Shown one piece after another: positions 1-9,423 of a DNA stretch of 64,000 bases; positions within the stretch are counted from its first letter, which is position 1, and each line of letters opens with the position of its first letter. The translations under genes were made by a program, and so were the position numbers. Origin of the DNA: Methylocapsa acidiphila B2. Lineage in GTDB: Bacteria; Pseudomonadota; Alphaproteobacteria; Rhizobiales; Beijerinckiaceae. The notes beneath the pieces are model-generated. The model ran no database searches, had not been told where the DNA came from, and saw nothing but the letters and a program-made list of their open reading frames with translations. The DNA lies in assembly GCF_000427445.1 (NCBI RefSeq), contig NZ_KE386496.1, forward strand, positions 2,619,504 through 2,683,503, read 5' to 3'.

Positions 1-164
1 CCACCAGCATGCTCGAGATCGGCCGCCCCGAACTCGACTGGACGGCGCTTGCGAAAGGCATGGGCGTGCCGGGCGTTCGGGTCGAATCGCTCGAAGCCTT
101 CGCAAAGGCCCTCGATGCGGGATTGCGAAGCCAAGGGCCGTACCTGATCGAGGTTCCTCTATAA
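1..164 (+). CDS. Thiamine-diphosphate-dependent enzyme, C-terminal fragment
   Basis: The reading frame enters from the left edge and ends at TAA 162-164. The roughly 53 visible residues (LDWTALAKGMGVPGVRVES, then an ending GPYLIEVPL) match the last part of the TPP-binding C-terminal domain of the acetolactate synthase/benzoylformate decarboxylase superfamily, where 'D..ALA.amG..g.rv' and a closing 'GP.LIeV' are typical. The catalytic regions lie outside the window, so the substrate cannot be told. It converges on the aldehyde dehydrogenase with about 15 bases between them. A 2-oxoacid decarboxylase paired with an aldehyde dehydrogenase would make metabolic sense, but this is inference. Confidence 0.75.
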   Translation, partial: TSMLEIGRPELDWTALAKGMGVPGVRVESLEAFAKALDAGLRSQGPYLIEVPL

Positions 165-179
165 GCGGCGCGGAGCGCG

Positions 180-1607
180 CTACGGGCTCCAACCCATCAC
201 CGCCTTGACCTCGAGGAATTCGTTGAAGGCGAGCGCGCCCCACTCGCGCCCATTGCCCGATTGCTTGTAGCCTCCAAAGGGCGCAGCGAAGTCGAAGGGC
301 ACGCCATTCAACACGACCTGGCCCGCCCGCAATTCCGCCGCGACGGCCCGCGCGTGCGCGAGCTCGCCGTAAACATAAGCCGCAAGCCCGTAGACCGTGT
401 CATTGGCGATCTCGATCGCTTGGCTCTCCGTCTCATAAGAGAGGATCGCAAGAACAGGCCCGAAGATTTCCTCGCGCGCGATTGTCATGTCATTGGTCAC
501 ATCGGCGAAGATCGTCGGCCGCACGTAATAGCCGCGCTCGAGCCCTTCCGGCTTGCCGGGGCCCCCGAGCACGAGAGTCGCACCCTCCTCGACGCCCTTA
601 TGAATCAGCGCCTGCACCTTGCGCCATTGAGCGTCGGAAACCACGGGTCCGAGCTTCGCATTGCTGTTGGGATCGCCGGGCGCCTGCGCTTCGCCGGCCG
701 CGCGCGCGAGCCGAACGACCTCCTCCATGCGCGACGCCGGCGCCAATAGGCGCGTCGGCGCGTTGCAGGATTGGCCGGAATTGCGCATGATCGCAGCGAC
801 CGCCCAGGGCACGGCTTCGGCGAAATCCGCATCCTCGAGCAAAATAAACGGGCTCTTTCCGCCAAGTTCCTGGCAGACGCGCTTGACCGTCGGCGCGGCG
901 TTCCGCGCAACCTCTACCCCCGCCCGAGTCGAGCCGGTGAAGGAAACCATATCGACAAGCGGATGCCCGCTGAGCGCCGCCCCGGCGACTGGCCCATCGC
1001 CATTCACCATGTTGAAGACGCCCGCGGGCGCTCCGGCGGCCTGCAAGATCTCCGCGACGAGATAGGCCGAGAAGGGAGCGAGTTCTGACGGTTTCAACAC
1101 GACGGCGCAGCCGGTTGCAAGAGCGGGGGCGAGCTTGCAACAGATCTGATTCAGCGGCCAATTCCAGGGCGTGATGAGGCCGCATACGCCGATGGGCTCC
1201 TTGAGCAGGCGCGTGGTCGCATCGAGCGGCTCCTCGAAACTGTAGCGTTGCAGGATCTCGCGGGCGATTTTCAAATGCGCGAGGCCCGCCCCGAATTGAG
1301 CCTGCCGGGCAAGCCAGGCCGGCGCGCCCATCTCTTCCGTCATCGCCTCGGCGAGATCGCTCGCCCGCCGCTCGAATTCGGCGACGACGCGATCGAGAAG
1401 AGAGATCCGCTCGTCCCGGCTCGAGCGCGAGAACGTCTTGAACGCCCGTCGCGCGGCGACCACGGCGCGATCGACATCGACGGCCGACGCGAGGCTGATG
1501 CGCCCAACCGGCGCCTCGGTCGCCGGATTGACGACATCCAACACCCGCGGGTCTATAGGATCAACCCAGGCGCCGTCGATAAAAAATTTCAGATAGTCAC
1601 GCATCAT
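180..1607 (-). CDS. NAD(P)-dependent aldehyde dehydrogenase
   Basis: This 475-residue protein should oxidise an aldehyde to the acid in the cytoplasm. It has full family length and all landmarks: the oxyanion Asn in TPWNWP (about residue 149), the cofactor Lys in LKPSE (172), FTGS (about 223), the general base Glu in QELGG (247) and the nucleophile Cys in GQSCN (281). The start has two consecutive ATG codons; an AGGAG sits just upstream and favours the second one by spacing. The family is broad (aldehyde, betaine-aldehyde or aryl-aldehyde dehydrogenases) and the substrate is not resolvable by eye. The neighbouring TPP enzyme fragment suggests decarboxylation-derived aldehydes. Confidence 0.92.
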   Translation of the reverse strand: MMRDYLKFFIDGAWVDPIDPRVLDVVNPATEAPVGRISLASAVDVDRAVVAARRAFKTFSRSSRDERISLLDRVVAEFERRASDLAEAMTEEMGAPAWLARQAQFGAGLAHLKIAREILQRYSFEEPLDATTRLLKEPIGVCGLITPWNWPLNQICCKLAPALATGCAVVLKPSELAPFSAYLVAEILQAAGAPAGVFNMVNGDGPVAGAALSGHPLVDMVSFTGSTRAGVEVARNAAPTVKRVCQELGGKSPFILLEDADFAEAVPWAVAAIMRNSGQSCNAPTRLLAPASRMEEVVRLARAAGEAQAPGDPNSNAKLGPVVSDAQWRKVQALIHKGVEEGATLVLGGPGKPEGLERGYYVRPTIFADVTNDMTIAREEIFGPVLAILSYETESQAIEIANDTVYGLAAYVYGELAHARAVAAELRAGQVVLNGVPFDFAAPFGGYKQSGNGREWGALAFNEFLEVKAVMGWSP

Positions 1608-2246
1608 TGGCTCCTGAACTCAACGCGGATGTTGCGGCGGCGCAGTGCTCGCCCTTCGCAGTGCGGCGCCGCCTAACGAACGCGGTCATGCGACGACGTG
1701 CTTCGACAACGCACTTGCCACAGCAAAGGGACTTGCCTCAACGAGAGACATGTTGCAACAAAGAGAAGCGAGGCCTCGGCCTGCACGGAAGATTGCATGG
1801 GAACGGCGACGCGGGCCGAGGCGGCCTATGCGCGGCCCTCTCCGGTCGGTGAAGGAAGGCGCGTCAATTCAGCGCAAGTCTTTCGGATGATTCATGTTGA
1901 TAAGGCTTTGATCGAAAGTTCGGACAGATTCCCTGTTACGTTACTTGAACCTACCTAAATTAGCTTAGGTCCACTGAACAGTTTACGGCGCGCCCAAATG
2001 TTGGAGCCCAGCTAATTTTCAAAATCATTATCAGAAATTTGTCATTCAACAGAAGTTATCCGGACGGCGAAGCCGCCTCCGCAAACGCCAAATTCCTGCT
2101 CACCGCCTATGCAGAGCATTTTGTTTGAGCTAAAATTATGTGGTGCCAGACCATATCCTTGGCTCGATCGCCGGCAAAGGATTTCAATCGTCCCTTTTGA
2201 TCGAAATTCATCATTTGCGACTCTTGCAGTTTTAAGGTTGCGCTTA
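1608..2246. other. Intergenic region with AT-rich half and a small inverted repeat
   Basis: This spacer separates the aldehyde dehydrogenase start from the ATP-grasp gene and should hold both promoters. The right half (about 1900-2110) is clearly AT-richer than the genes. A 6-bp inverted repeat, ACCTAA at 1953-1958 and TTAGGT at 1965-1970, could be an operator. Short open frames over 1607-1958 look like chance. No RNA gene was recognised. Confidence 0.5.
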
Positions 2247-3554
2247 ATGGCTTCTATTTTATTGGTTGCGCTGGACGATTGGATCTCGACTGCGCGACTG
2301 CCCAAGGCCTTTGCCGGGCTCGGGGTAGAGATCGTCGCGCTTTGCAAGGCCGACGCTCCGCTCGAAACGAGTAGGTACCTTGCGGCGGCTGCGATCTCGA
2401 CATCTAACATTCTAACCGATTTGGAGCGACTGGTCGAGAAACACGATCCAGTTGCGCTGATCGCTTGCGACGAGAGCGCGGTCCGTGAGCTTTACCGCAC
2501 TGTCGACGCCCCTTCCCTCTCGTCTCGGCTCCGCGAATTGCTTCGCCGATCCCTCGGCGATCCCGCCGGACATCGCGTGGTTTCCAGCAAATGGGCGACG
2601 GCGAAGCTAGCGGAACAGCTCAATATTCGCGCGCCGAAGCAACGTCAGATCAATGCGCCGGAACAAGCTTTGGATTTCGCGGCGGAGGTCGGCTATCCGA
2701 TCATCCTTAAACGGCCGGGCACTTACGGCGGCATGGGATGCTATATCTGCCGATCGGATCACAAGACGCAGGACAATTATCACGCGCTCCTCATGCCGGC
2801 CGGCTTGCGCAAGTTCCGGCACGCTCCGGGCCTTCTTGCGGCTTTTCGCCGCTTCCTCCCCCACTGGCAAGCGCCCATCGACGAGCCGCTCATTGCGCAA
2901 CGCTACCATGAAGGACAACCTGCATTTTGCGCCGCGGTAGCGCGCAACGGCGTCATGCTGGGCGGCTTCGCCGCCGTGGCCGAGGAAGTTCACCCAGCCG
3001 TCACCGGAGCAAGCGCGGTTGTGAGAGCCGTCAACAATCCCGCGCTGCTGGAGGCGACCGAAGCGTTGATCAGGCAAACCGGTTTCAGCGGCTTCATCGG
3101 CGTCGACTTTATTCTCGATCGGACAGACGGCGCCCCCTATCTGCTCGAAATCAATCCGCGCGTGACCCCGGTTTGTCGCTTGGGCGGTCTTCTCGACGCG
3201 GATCTTTGCCGCTTATTCGTCGCCGGTTTCACTGGCGCGCGCCTGGAGTCCGCCGCCTCCCGGACCTTGGAGCCGATCGCCTTTTTTCCCAATGAATGGC
3301 TCAGGGATTGGCGCAGCCATTATCTACGCCTGCCTTACGATGACGTTCCCTATGATGAACCGGCGTTGCTTGCGCGAATCCATCGGACCTTGCCGCTTCG
3401 GCGAAGGCTGATGCTCGCGCTCGGGCTACGCGGCGCCCTTCCATCAACGCCAGGCCAACGTCTTCCGTCCACCACCTCCACGGAGAAGATCGGCAACATC
3501 AGCCCGGACGCGAACACGGCGCTCAACGCGCCTTCAACCGGGGTCGGCCAATAG
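2247..3554 (+). CDS. ATP-grasp domain protein (carbamoyl-phosphate-synthase-like ligase)
   Basis: This 435-residue protein has an ATP-grasp fold. The ATP-binding strand reads YPIILKRPGTYGGMGCY around residue 155, and the metal-binding end reads GFIGVDFILD followed by YLLEINPR, the usual E-x-N magnesium site. Such proteins join a carboxylate to an amine or other nucleophile through an acyl phosphate. The frame is open from 2109, but I chose ATG 2247 (MASILLVALDDW) because the Rossmann-like N-terminus of the family starts there and AAGG lies 9 bases before it. It faces a polysaccharide co-polymerase gene, so a role in decorating a cell-surface polymer is plausible but unproven. Confidence 0.8.
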   Translation: MASILLVALDDWISTARLPKAFAGLGVEIVALCKADAPLETSRYLAAAAISTSNILTDLERLVEKHDPVALIACDESAVRELYRTVDAPSLSSRLRELLRRSLGDPAGHRVVSSKWATAKLAEQLNIRAPKQRQINAPEQALDFAAEVGYPIILKRPGTYGGMGCYICRSDHKTQDNYHALLMPAGLRKFRHAPGLLAAFRRFLPHWQAPIDEPLIAQRYHEGQPAFCAAVARNGVMLGGFAAVAEEVHPAVTGASAVVRAVNNPALLEATEALIRQTGFSGFIGVDFILDRTDGAPYLLEINPRVTPVCRLGGLLDADLCRLFVAGFTGARLESAASRTLEPIAFFPNEWLRDWRSHYLRLPYDDVPYDEPALLARIHRTLPLRRRLMLALGLRGALPSTPGQRLPSTTSTEKIGNISPDANTALNAPSTGVGQ

Positions 3555-3570
3555 CGCGCAGCTCAGGCGG

Positions 3571-3590
3571 CGGCCGTTTGGCGACGGCCG
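3571..3590. terminator. Possible bidirectional hairpin between convergent genes
   Basis: CGGCCGT (3571-3577) and ACGGCCG (3584-3590) form a 7-bp GC stem with a 6-base loop in the 46-base gap between two convergent genes. There is no T tract on either side, so it is only a possible terminator. Confidence 0.35.
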
Positions 3591-3600
3591 GAAGCGCCAG

Positions 3601-5889
3601 TCACTCGGCTTTCTTATAGTAGTTGTCGTAGTGTCGATGGTAGTAGCCGTCCGAGCCGAAGTCCTCGTAAACCCTAAGCTTTTTCATATCGACTTTATTC
3701 AGAATCACCCCGAGCAACTTATCCCTTATGGCATGCTCTTTGGTGAGAACCGCTCGGACCGCGCCGCGGGAGGTCTCCCCCCATGCTACAACAAATATGA
3801 AGGCGTCGACAGACGAAGCCATTCCACGCGCGTTGACGACCGGACCGACAGGGGGAAGATCGAGGATGATATAGTCGAATATTTGATCCGCGCCCGCCAA
3901 CAGCCTATGTAGCGTCTCCGATGTCAGCCCATCGGCGACCCGCGGATCCTCCTTGGAATAGATGCAGGGCACGATCAGGAGCTTGCTGTCGGGCTCATAT
4001 TTGACGAGTTCCGAAAGGGGCGGCAGGAGAGCTTCCTTTTCCGATCCCTGCCTCCGCTCGCAACCGATAGCCCGGGTCAGAGCAGGATTTCGCGTATCCG
4101 CGTCGATGAGAAGAGTTTTCGCGCCTTGCAACGCAAGTAGGCTGGCGAAGTTCTTGGCGACCGTCGATTTTCCTTCTCGAGGCACGAGCGACGCCACGCC
4201 AATGATCTTCGGCCGTTGGTCGTGGAGAGCAAGATCGGCCGCGACCTTGGCCGAGCGCAACGTTTCGGCGAAGGCCGAAAAAGGGTCGTCGATCACATAG
4301 CGCATGATTGGCGCCATGGCGCCGTGATCGGACCGCGGGAGCGCTTCGTTTGGAAGGTTGGGCAAAAGGCCGAGCGCTTCGACGCCGAGCTCGTCGCGAA
4401 TTTGTTCCGCGGTTCGAAAAACGCGATCCAACATCTCCCGAAGCAATCCAAGGCCCCCGCCCACCGCCGCTCCGAGCGCCAGAGCGAGGCCGAGAACAAT
4501 GGGCTTGCGCGGAAAAGTCGGAGTGAGTGAGGGATTCGCCGCGCTGACGATATGCTGATCGGCCAAAGGAAATGTCTCTTGTTGCGCGGAGCCCTGAAAG
4601 CGCTGCATGTAGCTTTCATAAAGCCCCTTGTAGCTGTCAGCCTGTTGCTCGAGCTGCCGCAACTTCACTTGCGCGTCATTCGCCTCAACAGCTACTTTCT
4701 TTTGGCGCGCCAAATTTTCAGCCAGGGATTTTTCGCGCGCCACAGCGACTTCATAGTCATTTCTGTAGCTTTCTGCGACCCGGCCCAATTCCTCGAAAAG
4801 ACGCGCCTGGAGTTCGTCCATCTGATTCTTGTAATTGACGATCGCGGCGTGGGTCGGCGCGAGATTCCGTGCGACCTCCAAGTCTTTCAAACGGTTCGCC
4901 AAGTCCAGATATTTTTTGCGCAGGTCGTTGATGATCGGATTCGCGAGAGATTCGCTGACTGCGGATTCGGTTTGCTTGGTGTCGATAATGTTCTTCAGAT
5001 GCAGATAACGCGCCTTCGCCTTGAAGGTTTCGGATTGCGCGCTGACGAGCTGGGTCGTCATCTCGTTGAATTCCTGGTCCGAAACCAGCAAGCCCTTCAC
5101 TTCCAGAAGATTATTGTCCGCGCGGAACTTCTGCACCGCGAGATCGGCCTTCACGTGGAGGTCGCGAAGCTCATCGATCCGTTGCTTGAGCCAATCGCGG
5201 GCGCGATGCGCGGATTCGATGCGCGAATTGACTTGCTCGCGCATGAAGGCCTCGGCGTAACCATTCGCGATCTCGGCCGCGCGGTCGGGGTCGGTCGCCG
5301 TATACTGAACCTCGAGAACAAACGTATGTCCGACGCGGCTCACCGCGAGATTGCGATTCAGGTTTTTTAGAGCCTCGAGTTGTCTCGCCTCGGCGGCTTC
5401 GGCGCCCGTCAAGGTTTTCGTTGGCGCGGCGATAATCCCCATCTTCGCTTTCAACGAAGCCCAGAGCTCGCGCAGCCAGGACTTGGGGGGATCGGTAAAT
5501 GCCGGATCATTCGCCAAATTCATATATTTGACCGCAGCCAAACCGATTTGGTCCGATCGGAGCACCTCGAGCTGATTTTCCACGTCGGCGCTCACGCCGC
5601 TCGCGTCGGCCGGAGGCTGGTCGGTCAAGCTCGACACTTCATGAAAGGTGCGGCCTGACCGATTGTCGATCATGATTCGCGCGGACGAGGTATATGTCGG
5701 CGTCGCGACCATGATAAATCCGACTCCGCCAGCGAGGCCGAGAAGGCAACAGGCCGCGAACAACCACGCTTGTCGGCGAAGGGCCGAAATGAGGCGAGAA
5801 ACTCCGGCTGCGGATCTCACGGCCTCGTCGACATGGTCATAGGCCGGGCCGCGATCCATATTGTTCAAATGCAATGGGCTTTGAAACAT
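3601..5889 (-). CDS. Polysaccharide co-polymerase / BY-kinase (Wzz-Wzc, GumC-ExoP family)
   Basis: This 762-residue inner-membrane protein would set chain length and drive export of an exo- or capsular polysaccharide. The N-terminal Wzz domain opens with a membrane helix (about residues 42-64) and is followed by a long coiled-coil periplasmic section. A second helix lies near residue 465. The cytosolic kinase domain has Walker A VPREGKST (about 569-576), Walker A' DADTRNP (about 598) and Walker B ILDLPP (about 677). It ends in a tyrosine cluster (GYYHRHYDNYYKK, about 740-758), the usual autophosphorylation tail. Kinase and co-polymerase are fused in one chain, as in proteobacterial Wzc/ExoP. 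No polymerase or initiating glycosyltransferase is in the window. Confidence 0.92.
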   Translation of the reverse strand: MFQSPLHLNNMDRGPAYDHVDEAVRSAAGVSRLISALRRQAWLFAACCLLGLAGGVGFIMVATPTYTSSARIMIDNRSGRTFHEVSSLTDQPPADASGVSADVENQLEVLRSDQIGLAAVKYMNLANDPAFTDPPKSWLRELWASLKAKMGIIAAPTKTLTGAEAAEARQLEALKNLNRNLAVSRVGHTFVLEVQYTATDPDRAAEIANGYAEAFMREQVNSRIESAHRARDWLKQRIDELRDLHVKADLAVQKFRADNNLLEVKGLLVSDQEFNEMTTQLVSAQSETFKAKARYLHLKNIIDTKQTESAVSESLANPIINDLRKKYLDLANRLKDLEVARNLAPTHAAIVNYKNQMDELQARLFEELGRVAESYRNDYEVAVAREKSLAENLARQKKVAVEANDAQVKLRQLEQQADSYKGLYESYMQRFQGSAQQETFPLADQHIVSAANPSLTPTFPRKPIVLGLALALGAAVGGGLGLLREMLDRVFRTAEQIRDELGVEALGLLPNLPNEALPRSDHGAMAPIMRYVIDDPFSAFAETLRSAKVAADLALHDQRPKIIGVASLVPREGKSTVAKNFASLLALQGAKTLLIDADTRNPALTRAIGCERRQGSEKEALLPPLSELVKYEPDSKLLIVPCIYSKEDPRVADGLTSETLHRLLAGADQIFDYIILDLPPVGPVVNARGMASSVDAFIFVVAWGETSRGAVRAVLTKEHAIRDKLLGVILNKVDMKKLRVYEDFGSDGYYHRHYDNYYKKAE

Positions 5890-6445
5890 ATCCAGCCTTC
5901 AGTATCGGTTTCGCGGTCAGATGCCGCAAGACAATAATTTCTCAAAGCCGCGCCGGCTTTATTTGGGGCGCAAGAATAGAAAAATAAGGCTCGTCTCTCG
6001 TCATCGCATCCCGCGCCTATCCATCCTTTTTGGCCGCCCAGCTCGGCGCACCTAAACAAACGGCGACGAAAAACTCGCAAAACGCCCAAAATGTCTCAAA
6101 TATTCAACCAGCCCGCCTCAGGGCGTTTTGACCTGACATACCGACATGCTGATCAGACGACTTAGCCAGATCGGCAATGGCTTGAAGAGTAGCGCATCAA
6201 GGCTTGGAATGACTTTGCTCATATTAATTTATCAGCCCAGCTAAAGACTATAAATATAACTTGTTTACGCCCAAATGTCTATTTCGAAGCGAAAAGCTGA
6301 AACCAGCCATTGTCGAAGTCGCCGCGACCTCTGCGCTAGCGGGACCCCAGCGAGGCAGCGAGCGAACAGTGGCGCTGCGAGATCGCTTCGGACCTAAACG
6401 CCCCACTCCGCGCGCCTCGACTTAACCGCCAAATACTTCAGATCC
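5890..6445. other. Intergenic region, no gene seen
   Basis: These 556 bases lie upstream of the co-polymerase and downstream of the thioesterase. The middle (about 6215-6290) is AT-rich and may hold the co-polymerase promoter. Short frames here are not credible genes, and no RNA or repeat was recognised. Confidence 0.5.
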
Positions 6446-7300
6446 TCAGTTGCTCACAGGACGCAATAAGGGACGAAGACAATCATTGAGCGTCAAAGCG
6501 ACGCCCGCGACGTGAGGCTGATCCAGCATAGTGCGATGGCCGCCAGGGACGAGATGGACTTCCAGCTCCTCGACGCGAGCGCGCCAGAAAACATCCGGAT
6601 CCAATGGCGCCCAACCCGGAGTGTCCGCGGCGAGAAAGATCATCTTTCCCGGGTAGAACCCTGGACAATAATTGGACCCGGCGACGACCTCCTGATCCCA
6701 GACAGCCTGTAGGGCGGGGGGCAACTTCCTTTCGGCGGCGATCATTGGCTTTGCGAGCCGCAAACGTGCGAGGACGACATTGACCAACATGCGCGATCTT
6801 CGGACGACATAGGCGGCCGCTTTGCCCGGCGAGAGCGAAATGATGACGGATAGATGGTGGCGCAGCCGAAGCCAGAGCACGAAGAGAAAATAGGACCACG
6901 GCCAAAACGCTTGATCGATTGGCGAGTCGAGCAGGATCAGCGCGCCGATCTCGGCTCCGGCCGCGCGCAGCCGCGTTGCGATCTCGAAAGCCACCAGGCC
7001 GCCGAGAGAATGACCACAAAGGAAATAGGGCCCTTCCGGTTGGAGCCGAACGACTTCCACGAGGTAATGTTCGGCCATGTCCTCGATTTTCGGATTTGGC
7101 CGGGTCTCGCCGTCGATTCCGAGCGACTGGAAAGCATAGACTTTCACCGGCGTGTCCATTGAGCGGCTCAGTTCCGTCAAAGCGTCGACGGTCCCGCCCA
7201 AACCCGGAAAAATAAACAGGGCGGGAAGGTCTTCCCTACCTTTCCTGAGTTGGACGGCGCAGGTGAAACTGGGCAGCGGGCGTGCGATAGGCCATGTCAT
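6446..7300 (-). CDS. Thioesterase-domain alpha/beta hydrolase
   Basis: The 284-residue product matches the type II thioesterase domain (PF00975) found with polyketide and non-ribosomal peptide synthases. It begins with LFIFPGLGG, the oxyanion loop, and has the nucleophile elbow GHSLGG near residue 98. It ends with a candidate catalytic His in PGGHRTML. It could release an acyl group from a carrier protein. No synthase is visible nearby. It starts 28 bases after the flippase stop with a GAGG ribosome site, so the two probably form an operon, perhaps acting on an acylated surface glycan or lipid. The exact substrate is unknown. Confidence 0.82.
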   Translation of the reverse strand: MTWPIARPLPSFTCAVQLRKGREDLPALFIFPGLGGTVDALTELSRSMDTPVKVYAFQSLGIDGETRPNPKIEDMAEHYLVEVVRLQPEGPYFLCGHSLGGLVAFEIATRLRAAGAEIGALILLDSPIDQAFWPWSYFLFVLWLRLRHHLSVIISLSPGKAAAYVVRRSRMLVNVVLARLRLAKPMIAAERKLPPALQAVWDQEVVAGSNYCPGFYPGKMIFLAADTPGWAPLDPDVFWRARVEELEVHLVPGGHRTMLDQPHVAGVALTLNDCLRPLLRPVSN

Positions 7301-7328
7301 GTGAGGTCCTCGCGATTATGCGGCGGCC

Positions 7329-8786
7329 CTATTCCGCCGCCGCGCCCTGCCGGCGCTGCGCAAGCCATTGCGCCGCACGTCTTGCATAGCTGAATGCGCG
7401 CTCCCGAGAGTCCAGCACATTGAGCGCGACCGCGGCGGCCGCATAGGTCACCGAACCGACGAGTCCGCGCGAAATCAACCCTGCCCAACCGCTATCGGGC
7501 AATTGCGCCACGACCATAGCCATCACGGCGCAGCACAAGCCGATTCGAGCAGCAGGCTCGATTGGGAATGGGAGCGGATAGGCGCGACGGCCTGCGATGA
7601 CTGCATGAACGCAGGAAACCGCCATGGCGACCGTCACGCCGATCGCAGCGCCGACCGGTCCAACTCTCGGAATCAGGACATAGCTCAACCCGATCGCAAT
7701 GATCACGGCCAGACCCATGATCCAAATCTGGAGATGCGGCTTCTTGCCGAGTTGGAAGGCGTGATCGAGATGGAAGGCGCGAAAGCAGCCGAAGAAAGAG
7801 CTGGCCGCCATCCAAGGCATGAGCGGGATGACTCCCGCGATGAATTTCGCGCCGACCAAAGTGGTGGCTATGCTGCGTCCCGCAAGCGCCATGCCCAGGC
7901 TCGCTGGAGCGAGAATCGCCAGCAGCAACGTGCTATTGGCCAAAAGCTGGCGGCGCGCCGCAGCTTGATCGCCGCTTTCCACGGCCTGAACCGCCAGCGA
8001 ATAGCCGGCCGAATAGACCCCCGCGGCCATGACCCCGAGCGTTGTCTGCATGAGAATGGACGCGGCGGTGTAAATGCCGAGCGCCGCCGCCGAGTCGAGC
8101 TTGTCGAGAAGGACGCGCGTCCCATTGTCGATCAGGCTATACAACGTCATGCTGGCCGCGACGGGAGCGCCGAAAAAAATGACGTCGCGCGCGAGCTTTC
8201 GGTCGAAGCGGCGCAAGGACGGCAGCGGAATGGGAATCCGCCCTAAAAACGCTCCGCCGAACATGCCGGCCGCATTTCCCATCGCGGCCCAGAGCGGATT
8301 TGCGGTCAGCCAAGCGGCGGCCGTGGTCCCGACCAGGATCAACGAGGAACGGCCCAAGTTCATGGTCAAATATCTGAAGGGCTGGAATTCGGCCACAGCC
8401 AGCCGAGACACGAGCTCGAACCAGGAATAGGTCCAAACCATGATCATGCCGACGATTGAAACGCCGATCCTGTTCGCTGGGATAAGACCGAAGATCAGCG
8501 CAAGCGCGAGCGCCGCCGCCGACAGGATCGCGATGGCGACGAAAAGCGTGACGAATGTCACGAGGACGTCCGGATCCTCTCGCCGCGCCTGGTAGAACCG
8601 GAGGAACGACATCCCCAGCCAATCGAAAAGCACCGTCGAGCCGAGCATCATCACGACCAGGGCGAGGCCATAATGTCCATATTCCAACGGGTTCAAAAAA
8701 CGCGTCAGGACGGCCGTCGTCGCCAAGCCGAAAATGCCGGGCAGCAATTTGGCGACCGCGTAAAGGGCTGTGTCGCGGATCAGCAT
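7329..8786 (-). CDS. Oligosaccharide flippase (Wzx-like, MATE/MVF superfamily)
   Basis: The 485-residue protein is strongly hydrophobic, with about 12-14 predicted membrane helices. It opens with RDTALYAVAKLLPGIFGLATTAVLTRFLNPLEYG in essence (residues 4-37), the classic start of polysaccharide flippases. It should carry lipid-linked sugar units across the inner membrane. The thioesterase follows immediately, and the Wzz/BY-kinase lies 1.4 kb further on the same strand. No Wzy polymerase was found. The start at 8786 gives the expected N-terminus. Confidence 0.88.
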   Translation of the reverse strand: MLIRDTALYAVAKLLPGIFGLATTAVLTRFLNPLEYGHYGLALVVMMLGSTVLFDWLGMSFLRFYQARREDPDVLVTFVTLFVAIAILSAAALALALIFGLIPANRIGVSIVGMIMVWTYSWFELVSRLAVAEFQPFRYLTMNLGRSSLILVGTTAAAWLTANPLWAAMGNAAGMFGGAFLGRIPIPLPSLRRFDRKLARDVIFFGAPVAASMTLYSLIDNGTRVLLDKLDSAAALGIYTAASILMQTTLGVMAAGVYSAGYSLAVQAVESGDQAAARRQLLANSTLLLAILAPASLGMALAGRSIATTLVGAKFIAGVIPLMPWMAASSFFGCFRAFHLDHAFQLGKKPHLQIWIMGLAVIIAIGLSYVLIPRVGPVGAAIGVTVAMAVSCVHAVIAGRRAYPLPFPIEPAARIGLCCAVMAMVVAQLPDSGWAGLISRGLVGSVTYAAAAVALNVLDSRERAFSYARRAAQWLAQRRQGAAAE

Positions 8787-9423
8787 TTCGCAGCCCGAAC
8801 CATAAATTTCGAGCCGAGGAAAGCCTCAGCCGCGCCCGTTGTCGGAATCGTGTCGACCATTATTTCCCATCCAACAGCTTATGGCCGCGTTTCTTCGATC
8901 TGCCTATCAGCAGACAGACTGTGGGGCGCGTCCCAAATGGTTTATATGGATTGCGCTAGCGTTAATAAAACAGGCGACGACATCTTATGCGAAATCTTAC
9001 GCATTTCCACCGCGCCGTTCGACCAACGCTACAAGCGTTCAAATAGGGATTGGCGCCATAAAAAGATTTCTCAAGAAAAGATGCAAATTACAGACAAAGA
9101 TAAGCGCGTCGCTAGCCCACAAAGCAGCTAGCGGCTAAGACTACCGCTCGTTTTGGCAAAGCGCGCTTCAAATTAAATTGATTGAAGTCAGAGGACAACG
9201 CGCCCGCACTCGGAGACCCAGGCAAGGCCTGCTAAAAGAATTAGCTAACTTATTCGGAACCGATCCAGACAATATCCTCGCGAGAGGAGAGCTTCCAACC
9301 CTGCTTTCGCTCGAGATAATCGAGCCCGATCATCTCGTCGAAGGCAAAAGAGTCGCTCTGTTGCCAAGCCATATACAATAAAACATAGCATCTACCCTTA
9401 ACCAGCGCAACGACAAATAGTCA
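8787..9423. other. Intergenic region with a doubtful 67-codon frame
   Basis: This spacer lies upstream of the flippase. Its right part is AT-rich. An open frame at 9178-9381 (+) begins with TTG and encodes 67 residues with a central LLKELANLFG and a C-terminal stretch that looks protein-like. It has no good ribosome site and no family I know, so I list it separately with low confidence. Confidence 0.45.
9178..9381 (+). CDS. Possible small protein, unknown
   Basis: A 67-codon frame starting with TTG (MIEVRGQRAR.., ending PSHIQ). Its composition (LFGTDPDNILARGELP, SLEIIEPDHLVEG) is more protein-like than most shadow frames, and it lies in a real gap. However, no ribosome site is evident and I recognise no family. 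It may be a real small gene, a gene remnant or chance. Confidence 0.2.
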   Translation: MIEVRGQRARTRRPRQGLLKELANLFGTDPDNILARGELPTLLSLEIIEPDHLVEGKRVALLPSHIQ